Origin: IMCC26207 sp044357715
GTDB lineage: Bacteria > Actinomycetota > Acidimicrobiia > Acidimicrobiales > Microtrichaceae
Direction: 5' to 3'
DNA length: 13,489 nt
Assembly: GCA_044357715.1 (NCBI GenBank)
Contig: JBIKPA010000058.1
Coordinates: 1-13,489, forward strand
Shown here: in pieces, positions 1 to 7,858 of the stretch
How positions within the stretch are numbered: position 1 is the first letter of the stretch
How the letters are laid out: each line of letters opens with the position of its first letter
The notes under the pieces: model-generated
The model's input: the letters and a program-made list of their open reading frames with translations, nothing else
Told to the model about the DNA's origin: nothing
Databases searched by the model: none
Position numbers and translations under genes: made by a program

Positions 1-1253
1 AGACCGTTGCCTATAGCTGCGCTGCTCGTATCCAACTTGCGCTGTATCACCCATTGACGCAACACAATCCCTGCTCCGCCTACGCCAAGTAGAGCAACGA
101 TCCAGTAGTACGCATTGGAGATCCAAACCAGCAAAGAGCGCTGCCCGGACGAGAGATGAGCATCTTCGCCATAGGACTCCCAAGCGGAAACGGCATCTGC
201 GTCATGGCTCAAGGTGATGCGGAGCTTTTTGTAGCTCAGCTCAGGAATCTCACCGGGATGAGCTGCAATCCACCGAAGCGTTCGCGATCTCAGTTCCCGA
301 TCACGAGCAAGTTCTACGTCAGGGCCATCGGTATAATTCCCTTCGGTAGCGCATTCCGGAGTAATGCTGAATCCCCCAGTGGCGCCATCATGGAACCCAA
401 TACATAGGTTGTCTCCGGTATTGGTTGACATCGGGACAAACCCCTTCAACACAACAGCGTTCCGAAGAGTCCAAGGTAGTACTGCAATCAGCATCCCGAC
501 TAGAAGTAGCCCCAAGCCGCGCAGCGCTGATCGCCATCCAAAGCCACTCATCAACCACGCTAAAGCAGCGGCAGGCAGGACCATTGCAACCGACTGAGGT
601 CGCACCAGCGTGCACAAAGCAGTGGACAGAATAACAACGAAGACGACTGCTCCTGAGCGGCCAATGTGCGGCGATTGAAGTCTGAGCGTCCAAGTGCACA
701 GCGCTGCTAGAAGAACACAAAAACAGCACAAGTAGAGCGACTCAGAAAGCACTAATCCCGAATGAATAATCAGGTTTGGCCAAAGGGCAAAAAGCAGTCC
801 CGCTACAACTCCCAGCCAGACACCGCGCCGGATTCGACACCCAGCAACAACGAGCGCTGCGGCAGCAACGCCGCCGAGCACAGCTTGGGTCAGGCCAAGA
901 ATCAGAACTAGGTGCGATCCCTGACCGAGAAATTCGGCAACTCTCTGAACGCCGGCTACAAAGAAGGGGTAGCCGGGCGGGTAGTACGCAGTTGGTCGAC
1001 CCAACAATGATGTGTAGCCGTTCCCATCGGCAATCGAGGCGGCCGCCTGCAGGTATATGGATGGATCAGAAAGCCCAACCGGAACACGAGAGGCCAGCAG
1101 CACCCAGATTGCGCGCACAACTGCCGCAAATGCCCCAACCAAGACCGCCGCTGTTGTTTCACTCGACCCAATTTGAGGCGTGGTGGCTAGATTCTCTGAT
1201 TCATCGGCTCTCTCAGAGTAAGAAACACCACTGCCGCTTTTAGCCGAAGGCAT
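1..1253 (-). CDS. GT39/ArnT-PMT-like membrane glycosyltransferase, partial (C-terminus off left edge)
   Basis: Reading the minus strand from an ATG at 1253 gives 417 codons with no stop before the window edge, so the gene is cut at its 3' end. Residues 1-33 form a polar cytoplasmic tail and the first membrane helix is about 34-55. The following extracytoplasmic loop has Asp63 in SDPSIYLQAA (the candidate catalytic acid of GT-C enzymes) and then YYPPGYPFF (90-98), the hallmark of the dolichyl-phosphate-mannose/ArnT-like (PMT_2) family. More helices follow, with LSESLY at 169-174, LVRPQ at 216-220 and PWTLRN at 260-265, then VPMSTNTGDNLCIG, typical of bacterial members. Such enzymes transfer sugars from polyprenyl-phosphate donors on the outer face of the membrane; donor and acceptor cannot be read here. 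An in-frame TAA at 1265-1263 with no other start codon in between fixes the start. It diverges from the AftD-like gene. Confidence 0.88.
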   Translation of the reverse strand, partial: MPSAKSGSGVSYSERADESENLATTPQIGSSETTAAVLVGAFAAVVRAIWVLLASRVPVGLSDPSIYLQAAASIADGNGYTSLLGRPTAYYPPGYPFFVAGVQRVAEFLGQGSHLVLILGLTQAVLGGVAAAALVVAGCRIRRGVWLGVVAGLLFALWPNLIIHSGLVLSESLYLCCFCVLLAALCTWTLRLQSPHIGRSGAVVFVVILSTALCTLVRPQSVAMVLPAAALAWLMSGFGWRSALRGLGLLLVGMLIAVLPWTLRNAVVLKGFVPMSTNTGDNLCIGFHDGATGGFSITPECATEGNYTDGPDVELARDRELRSRTLRWIAAHPGEIPELSYKKLRITLSHDADAVSAWESYGEDAHLSSGQRSLLVWISNAYYWIVALLGVGGAGIVLRQWVIQRKLDTSSAAIGNG

Positions 1254-1259
1254 CCCGTT

Positions 1260-1265
1260 AAGTTA
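1260..1265 (-). promoter_or_regulatory. Putative -10 element (TAACTT) for a leaderless transcript of the GT39 gene
   Basis: On the minus strand TAACTT lies exactly 12 to 7 nt upstream of the ATG at 1253. This is where a TANNNT -10 hexamer should sit if transcription starts at the A of the start codon. No Shine-Dalgarno sequence precedes this ATG, which fits a leaderless mRNA, a common arrangement in Actinobacteria. No convincing -35 box is visible. The assignment is by position and motif only. Confidence 0.45.
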
Positions 1266-1306
1266 GTTGCTGAGCTAGCAGAGCACGGGGAACGAGCGAG
1301 TGCAGG

Positions 1307-1312
1307 TATCCT
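1307..1312 (+). promoter_or_regulatory. Putative -10 element (TATCCT) for the AftD-like gene
   Basis: TATCCT fits the TANNNT consensus and predicts a transcription start near 1319, leaving only about 6 nt before the ATG at 1325. There is no Shine-Dalgarno motif in CTCTGCATCCAACC, so the message would be nearly leaderless. No good -35 hexamer is seen around 1284-1289. The 71-bp gap to the divergent GT39 gene leaves little room for any other promoter. Confidence 0.4.
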
Positions 1313-1324
1313 CTGCATCCAACC

Positions 1325-4300
1325 ATGACTGATGCTTCAACGAACCGCTTACGTGGTTGGATATCAAGTTGCCGTTTACCTACCGGGGTAATCCTGCTCG
1401 CTCTGGTGAGCTACGTACCTCTGCTATTGACCAAGCCCGGCATGGTCGGTGCCGATACCAAGACCTACTTGTATCTCGACCCCGGTCGGCTTTTGGCAAG
1501 GGCCCCATACATGTGGGACCCCAACATTGGCTTGGGCACGGTCACGCATCAAAATATCGGCTACCTGTGGCCGATGGGGCCTTACTACTTCGTGATGCAG
1601 TCTCTTGGCCTGCCCGATTGGGTGGCGCAGCGCATCTGGTTGGGTTCGATCATCTTATTTGCCGGCCTTGGAATGCGCTTCATGCTGAAGGAGTTGCGCT
1701 GGCGTTCCGCCGGGGTGACCGTTGCATCATTCGCATATGCGCTGAGCCCCTACCTGATCAACTATGGGGCAAGAATCTCGGTGATACTGCTTCCGTTCGC
1801 TGGGCTGCCGTGGCTGATCGGGCTTGCGGCACGGTCACTACGCCGGAGTGATTGGCGCACACCCGCACTGTTCGCACTTGTCACGCTCACCGTGGGCGGA
1901 GTGAACGCAACCTCGCTCTTGTTGGTCATGGTTGCTCCCATGTTGTGGTTTGTATACGCCACGTTTGTCGAACGAGAGGTCACCTTTGTCCGCGCTCTGA
2001 AGACTGCAGGCAAAATCACCCTCCTGACAGTCATTACCTCCGTTTGGTGGATGGTCGGACTCATGACGCAGGGAGCTCATGGCATTCCGATTCTTCGCTA
2101 CACCGAAACCTATGAGACCGTTGCGAACGCAGCGCTTGCACCTGAACTACTCCGAGGTTTGGGGTACTGGTTTTTCTACGGCACCGATGGTCTCGGCGCT
2201 TGGACTCAGGCATCACGGGCGTACATCGAATCACCGCTGCTCCTAGCCCTCTCTTTTCTTCTCCCACTTCTTGCTGTCGCTTCAGCTGTACTGACCCGCT
2301 TCCGGCACCGAATTTTCTTTGCATCAGTTGTCCTCATTGGTCTTGTCATTGGGGTTGGGTCTCATCCGTGGGACTCTCCATCTCCCTATGGTGGAATCTT
2401 CAAAGCCTTTACGCAGGGAGATCTTGGGCTGTCGTTCCGATCGACACCACGAGCAGTTCCCCTCATTGCTTTAGGTATGTCTGTGTTTCTTGGTGCGGGA
2501 ATTGCCGCACTGAGTTCTTGGCGGCCGCAATGGCACCGCTTTGCAGCGGGCTTCCTCATACTGCTGATCTGTCTGAACCAGCTTCCTCTGTTCTTGGGGC
2601 AGATGGTTGATCGCAACCTAAAGCGCAGCGAGCAGGTGCCCGAGTATTGGAACGAGGCCGCAGATGCGCTCGATGCAGGGGATCGAGATACCCGAGTACT
2701 CGAAGTGCCCGGAACCGATTTTGCATCGTACCGTTGGGGTAACACTGTCGATCCGATTACACCAGGGCTCACTGATCGAGAGTATGCGGCCCGCGAGTTG
2801 ATTCCCTACGGCTCCCCCGCTTCAGCAAATTTCTTAAATGATTTTGATTTGCCCTTTCAGGCGGGCCGCGTCGAACCTTCGGCTATCGCTCCGTTAGCTC
2901 GGCTCTTGGGAGTGGGCGACATTTTACTCAGGGCCGATTTACAACATGAGCGGTTCCGCACCCCAAGGCCCCGGGTCACCTATCAACAACTCAAAGATGC
3001 CTCGGGTATCGACCTCTTTGCACAGTTCGGCAAGGTGGCACCCAACACGCCTACAAGCGAACTGCCGCTAGATGACGAACTCGAGTTCAATTCCCCGAAC
3101 AACCTGCCCGACCCTGCGCCCGTTACGTTGTTTCGAGTAGAGGATTCTCGCCCCATTTTGCGAACAGTGCAGGCTGACAGCCCGACGCTACTAGCCGGAA
3201 ATGCTGCTGGCCTCGTTAGTTTTGCAGCCTCTGGGGGTCTTCAGGTTGACCGGCCGATCCTGTATTCAGCCTCTTACGCGGACGATAATGCTGCCCTCCA
3301 ACAAGAAATCGCCGAGCCGGGCGCTGAACTCATCATCACAGATACCAACCGAAAACAGGCCCGGCGTTGGGGCGCCGTTCGCGACAACGACGGCTACACC
3401 GAACGCGCTGGCGAAGTGCCACTCGTGAAAGACAACACCGATAACCGCCTTGAAGTCTTCCCTGATCAGGGCGATGAGCAGCGAACTGTGGTTGAGCAAC
3501 GCGGTGGCGCAACCGTGGCAGCGTCCACCTACGGAAACGGGGTGACCTACACAGCCGGAGACAGGGCAGCCAACGCACTCGACGCAGACCCAGCTACAGC
3601 TTGGCGAGTAGCAGCGTTTGCCGATCCTGTGGGCGAGTTCCTGGAAATCTCGCTTGACCAACCTACAACTGCCGATTTCATCACCCTGTTACAGGTTCAA
3701 GGTGGCGCAAATCGCTATATCACCGAGCTCGACCTCAGCTTTGATGGTGCTGACCCAATCCCGGTAACCCTTGACGAATCATCGCAGCAGGCCGGCGGTC
3801 AGCGAATCGACTTCCCGAAGCGCAGCTTCAAGCGCTTGCGTCTTACGATCGAGGCAACTGATCGTGGCGAGATGGTCACGTATCGCGGAACCTCTGGAGT
3901 TGGCTTTGCAGAGGTCAGCATCCCCGGACTCGGGCCGATCACCGAAGTAGTTCGCCCCCCAACTGACCTTTTGGCAGCCGCAGGAACAGATTCGCTCAGC
4001 CAACAGCTCAGCTATGTGTTCGCTCGCCGAGCCTCGAACCCTGGTGATGTCATTGCATCCGATGAGGAAGTAACTATGCGTCGCATCGTTACGGGTCCCG
4101 TTCCTAGATTCTTTACCCCTTTTGGGCGAGTTCGCATGACTGCTTCTCTTGCCGATGAACGCGTGGATCAGATCATTGGATTACCCGACGCAACCCAAGG
4201 CGGAGTGACTGCAACATCATCGGCCCGTCTGCCTGATGACCCTGGCTCGCGCGCATCTACAGCAGTAGATGGCGATTTGAATACTGCCTACCAAACTCCG

Positions 4301-5767
4301 GTGAACGGACCGCTGCAATGGGTTCAATACACCTACCCGCAGCCAGTCACCATCAACGAGTTGTCACTCGCAGTCATTGCTGACGGCAAACATTCGATAC
4401 CAAGCGAGATGTCGATTTCTGCAGATGGTGCTGCACCAGTCAAGATCAGCCTTCCCCGCACTTCCCTTGGCGCTGGCGCATCGAGGGGAACAACTCGCCG
4501 ACTTGGAGCAACAACGCCACCAATCACTGGGACGAGCTTTCGAATCGCTATCGATGCTGTTCACGAGGCGACCTCGACTGACTGGTTTGGCGGCCAGCGA
4601 ACCGTTCTTCCGGTCGGGCTCGCAGAGATTTCCCTGCCGATAGTTCGCTCCCCGCGCCTTGATACAGACCTGCCAAGCACATGCCGCTCAGACCTTGCCG
4701 TGGTTGGCAATCAGGCTGTTGGGCTGGAAGTAGTAGGAACAGTCGGTGCTGCACTCTCAAGCTCGTCACTAACCTTGCGGGCTTGCCCCTCCGCTGCAGA
4801 GGCCCTTGCGCTTCCTGCAGGCGAGTCACTGCTGCAGACCTCGCCGGGTGCTGTTACCGGCTTTGATGTGGACATGATGATGCTGTCCTCCGCTCCAGGA
4901 GGCGGCGCTGGTATTGACACCCTGCAGAGTCCGCCAGATGCGGGGCCAACACCGCCTGTGTCTACGACGGAGCGCACGGGTCGCAACACGTACGAGGTTG
5001 CAACCACCTCGGCCAAGCAGCCCTACTGGGTAGTGCTTGGGCAAAGCTACGGGCCGGGCTGGTCTGCGAGGACAACTGATGGCACTGACCTCGGAACTCC
5101 AACTCTGATCAATGGTTACGCAAACGGCTGGCGAGTTGACCCCGCCAAGGTTGGCGAGAACGCGACCGTGCGTATCGTCTGGACTCCTCAACGACTGGTT
5201 TGGATCGGACTTGCGTTGTCAGCCCTTGGAGTCCTTGCTTGCCTCGTTCTGGTCATCTTCGGCGGTCGCCACAGGAGGAAGCCCGAGTCAAGCAGCGACG
5301 CAGCAGAGGATCTTCCTGAGATGGCACCTCGCTATAGCTCTGCTGTTCATGCTGACGGCCCACCCCTCAGTCTGAAACTTGCTGTTGTGACCACGCTTTG
5401 TGCCGCTCTGTTGGCGTTCGTGGTTGCCGGCCCCTGGGTGGCGCTCCTTGTAGCCGCTCTCACGTTGCTTGCTTCGCTGCTGGGTCGGGGGCAGTTGCTC
5501 TTGCGCCTAGCAACAGTCGGCGTGCTCGGCGCCGCCTTCGCCTTTATCGTGCTCAAGCAGGGGCTGAATGGGTACCGCTTGGACTTTGACTGGGCAAGGT
5601 GGTTCGAAACCACCCATAGTTGGGGCCTGCTCGCAATAGTGCTTCTCGCAGTAGACGTAGCCGTAGATGGCCTCCGAACAACCTCAGATACTCAAACGAA
5701 GTCGACAGACGCGTCTACAGCGGAAAATCCACAGACTGTGTCGGATGTGAGCAGCAAAGAGGATTGA
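1325..5767 (+). CDS. AftD-like (DUF3367) alpha-(1->3)-arabinofuranosyltransferase family membrane protein
   Basis: This 1480-residue protein matches the AftD/DUF3367 family in length and architecture. Residues 1-430 are a multi-helix GT-C domain. Its first outer loop carries VGADTKTYLYLDP (41-53), with Asp44 as candidate catalytic residue, then MWDPNIGLGTVTHQNIGY (63-80), a strongly conserved family block. Residues 430-1290 are extracytoplasmic and include two discoidin/CBM-like beta-sandwich modules (about 727-865 and 958-1105; each has an A-x-A/T-x-D-D/G-D-x-x-T-A-W/Y-type signature). Cys1120 and Cys1154 could form a disulfide. YWVVLGQSYGPGWSA (1234-1248) precedes C-terminal helices at about 1292-1313, 1352-1385, 1392-1410 and 1433-1448 and a charged cytoplasmic tail. 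In mycobacteria AftD adds alpha-1,3-arabinofuranose from decaprenyl-phospho-arabinose to arabinan. The acceptor here is unknown. Family assignment is firm, exact sugar specificity is not. The gene ends 3 bp from the convergent methyltransferase. Confidence 0.9.
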   Translation: MTDASTNRLRGWISSCRLPTGVILLALVSYVPLLLTKPGMVGADTKTYLYLDPGRLLARAPYMWDPNIGLGTVTHQNIGYLWPMGPYYFVMQSLGLPDWVAQRIWLGSIILFAGLGMRFMLKELRWRSAGVTVASFAYALSPYLINYGARISVILLPFAGLPWLIGLAARSLRRSDWRTPALFALVTLTVGGVNATSLLLVMVAPMLWFVYATFVEREVTFVRALKTAGKITLLTVITSVWWMVGLMTQGAHGIPILRYTETYETVANAALAPELLRGLGYWFFYGTDGLGAWTQASRAYIESPLLLALSFLLPLLAVASAVLTRFRHRIFFASVVLIGLVIGVGSHPWDSPSPYGGIFKAFTQGDLGLSFRSTPRAVPLIALGMSVFLGAGIAALSSWRPQWHRFAAGFLILLICLNQLPLFLGQMVDRNLKRSEQVPEYWNEAADALDAGDRDTRVLEVPGTDFASYRWGNTVDPITPGLTDREYAARELIPYGSPASANFLNDFDLPFQAGRVEPSAIAPLARLLGVGDILLRADLQHERFRTPRPRVTYQQLKDASGIDLFAQFGKVAPNTPTSELPLDDELEFNSPNNLPDPAPVTLFRVEDSRPILRTVQADSPTLLAGNAAGLVSFAASGGLQVDRPILYSASYADDNAALQQEIAEPGAELIITDTNRKQARRWGAVRDNDGYTERAGEVPLVKDNTDNRLEVFPDQGDEQRTVVEQRGGATVAASTYGNGVTYTAGDRAANALDADPATAWRVAAFADPVGEFLEISLDQPTTADFITLLQVQGGANRYITELDLSFDGADPIPVTLDESSQQAGGQRIDFPKRSFKRLRLTIEATDRGEMVTYRGTSGVGFAEVSIPGLGPITEVVRPPTDLLAAAGTDSLSQQLSYVFARRASNPGDVIASDEEVTMRRIVTGPVPRFFTPFGRVRMTASLADERVDQIIGLPDATQGGVTATSSARLPDDPGSRASTAVDGDLNTAYQTPVNGPLQWVQYTYPQPVTINELSLAVIADGKHSIPSEMSISADGAAPVKISLPRTSLGAGASRGTTRRLGATTPPITGTSFRIAIDAVHEATSTDWFGGQRTVLPVGLAEISLPIVRSPRLDTDLPSTCRSDLAVVGNQAVGLEVVGTVGAALSSSSLTLRACPSAAEALALPAGESLLQTSPGAVTGFDVDMMMLSSAPGGGAGIDTLQSPPDAGPTPPVSTTERTGRNTYEVATTSAKQPYWVVLGQSYGPGWSARTTDGTDLGTPTLINGYANGWRVDPAKVGENATVRIVWTPQRLVWIGLALSALGVLACLVLVIFGGRHRRKPESSSDAAEDLPEMAPRYSSAVHADGPPLSLKLAVVTTLCAALLAFVVAGPWVALLVAALTLLASLLGRGQLLLRLATVGVLGAAFAFIVLKQGLNGYRLDFDWARWFETTHSWGLLAIVLLAVDVAVDGLRTTSDTQTKSTDASTAENPQTVSDVSSKED

Positions 5768-5770
5768 GCT

Positions 5771-6553
5771 CTAGCGCTTGGGGTGCTCGGCTACAGCAAT
5801 GAGTACCAAGGTGGACTCATCGATGTTTTCGGTGGTGAAAAACTCGGCATCGGTGATGCCCGATTGCCCACCTACTTGCTCGGTATTGGTAAAGCGATAG
5901 GCCACTCGTCGGCCAGTTGCATGCAGCCAAACAAAAGCTGAGCGAGGCAATTTGTGACGCAGACCCAACGGATCGAGTCGAAGAAGTTTGTTTGCCATAG
6001 CGCGGCGCTTCTCGAAGTCGGCTTTGACTTCCGGAGTTGCATCAAGGCCCATGACGGTCACGGTGTTGAAATGCCGACTCAGCATGGCTTCTAGATCTTC
6101 TGGAGAGAACAGGTACACGTGGTAAGGGTTCTCAAAGTCGGCAGGCTCATTGGGGGTCAAAAAGAATGCTCGACCGTCATCAGAGAGAACTCTCGCAACT
6201 TCGGCCACGTGGAACTCGGGCTCGACAAAGTGCTCGATCAGGTGCGAGGAACAGACATCATCGAAAGAGCCAGTTCGTAGGGGGAGCTTTGCGCCGTCGC
6301 TACAGACTGTTCGCAGGTCAACATCAGGATGAAGCTTCACTGCGCTTGCCGCGGTTTCTTGGTCGTAGTCCACACCAATGAGCATGCGATCCTCTGCGGC
6401 AAACCCCGCGGTGCCATCAGCTAGGCCGCAGCCAAGGTCCAACATTCGTCCCGACCCCACCCGAGCGCGAACCTCTCGGTACCCCGCAGCGTGTAACGCC
6501 AATAGCGAATCTGGTGTTTGGCCTTCCATAGGCCGTTCTCCGGTGAGCTTCAA
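5771..6553 (-). CDS. Class I SAM-dependent methyltransferase (Methyltransf_11 type), TTG start
   Basis: The 260-residue product has the Rossmann-type SAM-binding motif I at 38-47 (LDLGCGLADG), an acidic residue ending strand 2 at Asp62 (LIGVDYD), a motif II/III region around 97-110 (SFDDVCSSHLIEHF) and a post-motif LSDDGRAFFLTPN at 123-135. These identify a cytosolic class I methyltransferase. The N-terminal KLTGERP block (2-8) is a recurring signature of methyltransferases found in surface-polysaccharide clusters. It lies in front of the next in-frame ATG, so it favours the TTG at 6553, which has GGAGG 4 nt upstream. The glycan-gene surroundings suggest methylation of a sugar, lipid carrier or glycan end, but the substrate cannot be read from the sequence. 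The gene converges on the AftD-like gene with a 3-bp gap and diverges from the GT4 gene. Confidence 0.88.
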   Translation of the reverse strand: MKLTGERPMEGQTPDSLLALHAAGYREVRARVGSGRMLDLGCGLADGTAGFAAEDRMLIGVDYDQETAASAVKLHPDVDLRTVCSDGAKLPLRTGSFDDVCSSHLIEHFVEPEFHVAEVARVLSDDGRAFFLTPNEPADFENPYHVYLFSPEDLEAMLSRHFNTVTVMGLDATPEVKADFEKRRAMANKLLRLDPLGLRHKLPRSAFVWLHATGRRVAYRFTNTEQVGGQSGITDAEFFTTENIDESTLVLIAVAEHPKR

Positions 6554-6557
6554 AGGT

Positions 6558-6562
6558 CCTCC
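6558..6562 (-). promoter_or_regulatory. Ribosome binding site (GGAGG) deciding the TTG start of the methyltransferase
   Basis: GGAGG on the minus strand sits 4 nt before the TTG at 6553-6551, slightly closer than usual. A second candidate, GGAG at 6541-6538, lies 8 nt before the in-frame ATG (Met9) at 6529-6527. The conserved LTGERP block encoded between the two starts argues for the upstream TTG. Confidence 0.5.
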
Positions 6563-6651
6563 GCATGTCTACTAGTGACCGGGAGATAGTCTAGGTGCCA
6601 ACATCAGTTCCTCTCGTGAGCCTGCACTTCTGCTGGCCACAGTCAGCCTCT

Positions 6652-6655
6652 GGAG
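6652..6655 (+). promoter_or_regulatory. Ribosome binding site (GGAG) for the GTG start of the GT4 gene
   Basis: GGAG lies 9 nt upstream of GTG 6665. In frame, reading back from this GTG, there is no ATG, GTG or TTG before the TGA at 6617-6619. The next start downstream is an ATG at codon 28, which would remove the N-terminal helix. The GTG is therefore the best start. Confidence 0.5.
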
Positions 6656-6664
6656 ATCCAACTC

Positions 6665-7858
6665 GTGCAGACTCCGGTCGCAAGCGATGCAACAATCAAG
6701 GCAATATCGGAGTTGGCCGAATCAGCCGGACTAGAACACGTTCATATGTTGGGTTGGCGTGACCTTGACGACGATGAGGCCGGCGGATCAGAGGTTCACG
6801 CGCACAACATCGCCTCTATCTGGGCCCAAAGCGGTGTTCAGGTCACGATGCGTACCTCGGCCGCTGTGGGCCAGCCCAGCAGTACTGTTCGCGATGGCTA
6901 CAAGGTGTCTCGCAAGGCTGGCCGATACGGGGTATTTCCAAGATCTGCTCTAGCAGAGATCACGGGCAAGCTCGGCCCCTGTGATGGTCTCATAGAAATC
7001 TGGAACGGCATGCCGTTTGGTTCGCCCATCTGGTGGCGTGGACCGCGAGCCATCTGGCTACACCATGTGCATGGGCCCATGTGGGCAATGACGTTGCCTG
7101 GGCCGGTGGCAAAGGTGGGCGTTGCAATAGAAGAGAAGATCGCTCCACCTTTTTACAGACATCAACCAATCGTCACGCTGTCTCCTTCTTCCAAGAAAGA
7201 ACTTGTTGACGACCTTGGCTTTGATGCCGACCGGGTGAGCGTTATCACTCCCGGAGTGGATCCATTTTTTACCCCAGGCGAGACCCGCTCTGTGACTCCC
7301 CTTGCCGTGGCCGTTGGCCGACTCGCTCCGGTAAAAGATTTCCCAAGGCTGATTCGTATCATGGCGGGTGTTCGCAAGAACGTGCCCAATCTTGAGCTGG
7401 TCATTGTTGGAGAGGGATTCGAGCGCGACCTGATTCTTTCTACAATCGCTGAGCATCACGCCCAAGACTGGGTTCAACTAGCTGGGCGTGTCTCAGACGA
7501 AGAGCTTCGCTCGCTGTACCGACGGGCATGGGTTGCAGCTTCTGCATCTATTCGAGAGGGTTGGGGCATGACTCTTACCGAGGCTGCTGCCTGCGGTACT
7601 CCAACAGTGGCTACCAATATTTCTGGTCACGCTGATGCAGTAGAGGTTGGCCGAAGCGGCCTTCTCGCAACGACTGACGATGAGCTGATTCAGATCATGA
7701 CGTCTGTGCTGACCAACACTGAATTGCGTAGCAAACTTCAGCAAGGTGCCCTAGATCGGGCAGCGGAGCTCACCTGGGAACATGCTGCGATTGCCAACTT
7801 TGAAGTTCTTGCAGCAGACGCTCACGCTCGAATGAAGAACCGTAGAAGGAAACCATGA
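6665..7858 (+). CDS. GT4-family (GT-B fold) glycosyltransferase
   Basis: The 397-residue protein has the two-domain layout of retaining GT4 enzymes. The N-terminal acceptor domain includes the glycine-rich GGSEVHAHNIA (40-50). A hydrophobic/aromatic stretch around 120-155 (WWRGPRAIWLHHVHG) may sit at the membrane surface. The C-terminal donor domain starts near VSVITPGVDP (191-200), then AVGRLAPVKDFPRLI (216-230) and LVIVGEGFE (245-253). It ends with the EX7E motif, Glu298 and Glu306 in REGWGMTLTEA, which binds the nucleotide-sugar donor. It probably acts in the cytoplasm, adding a hexose or similar sugar to a lipid-linked glycan. Donor and acceptor are unknown. Its stop overlaps the start of the HAD gene by 4 nt (ATGA), so the two are probably made together. 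Confidence 0.9.
   Translation: MQTPVASDATIKAISELAESAGLEHVHMLGWRDLDDDEAGGSEVHAHNIASIWAQSGVQVTMRTSAAVGQPSSTVRDGYKVSRKAGRYGVFPRSALAEITGKLGPCDGLIEIWNGMPFGSPIWWRGPRAIWLHHVHGPMWAMTLPGPVAKVGVAIEEKIAPPFYRHQPIVTLSPSSKKELVDDLGFDADRVSVITPGVDPFFTPGETRSVTPLAVAVGRLAPVKDFPRLIRIMAGVRKNVPNLELVIVGEGFERDLILSTIAEHHAQDWVQLAGRVSDEELRSLYRRAWVAASASIREGWGMTLTEAAACGTPTVATNISGHADAVEVGRSGLLATTDDELIQIMTSVLTNTELRSKLQQGALDRAAELTWEHAAIANFEVLAADAHARMKNRRRKP
7844..7850 (+). promoter_or_regulatory. Ribosome binding site (AGAAGGA) of the coupled HAD gene
   Basis: AGAAGGA lies inside the last codons of the GT4 gene, 4 nt before the ATG at 7855 that overlaps the GT4 stop. The pairing of a good Shine-Dalgarno with an ATGA overlap supports translational coupling. 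Confidence 0.5.

Larger units (their letters stand above)
6554..6664. promoter_or_regulatory. Divergent intergenic promoter region, methyltransferase / GT4-HAD
   Basis: This 111-bp gap must hold the start signals of two divergent units. Around 6587-6593 the sequence TAGTCTA reads as TAGTCT on the plus strand and TAGACT on the minus strand. Both fit TANNNT, so the two -10 elements may overlap. No convincing -35 boxes, operator repeat or riboswitch-like structure was found. The plus-strand GGAG at 6652-6655 is the likely ribosome binding site of the GT4 gene. Confidence 0.35.

Noticed and set aside
388..729. 113-codon minus-strand open frame
   Set aside because: It is an out-of-frame shadow of the GT39 gene, whose correct frame is open throughout.
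776..1243. 155-codon plus-strand open frame in the left flank
   Set aside because: It is Gln/Arg-rich and shadows the minus-strand GT39 frame, which carries the family motifs.
1..1253. Possible frameshifted or pseudogene remnant in the left flank
   Set aside because: Codon-by-codon reading showed an unbroken frame with motifs in the expected order. The absence of a closed ORF is due only to the window edge.
1854..2610. Several short frames overlapping the AftD-like gene on both strands
   Set aside because: They are out-of-frame or antisense shadows of an intact 1480-codon gene and lack start signals or domains.
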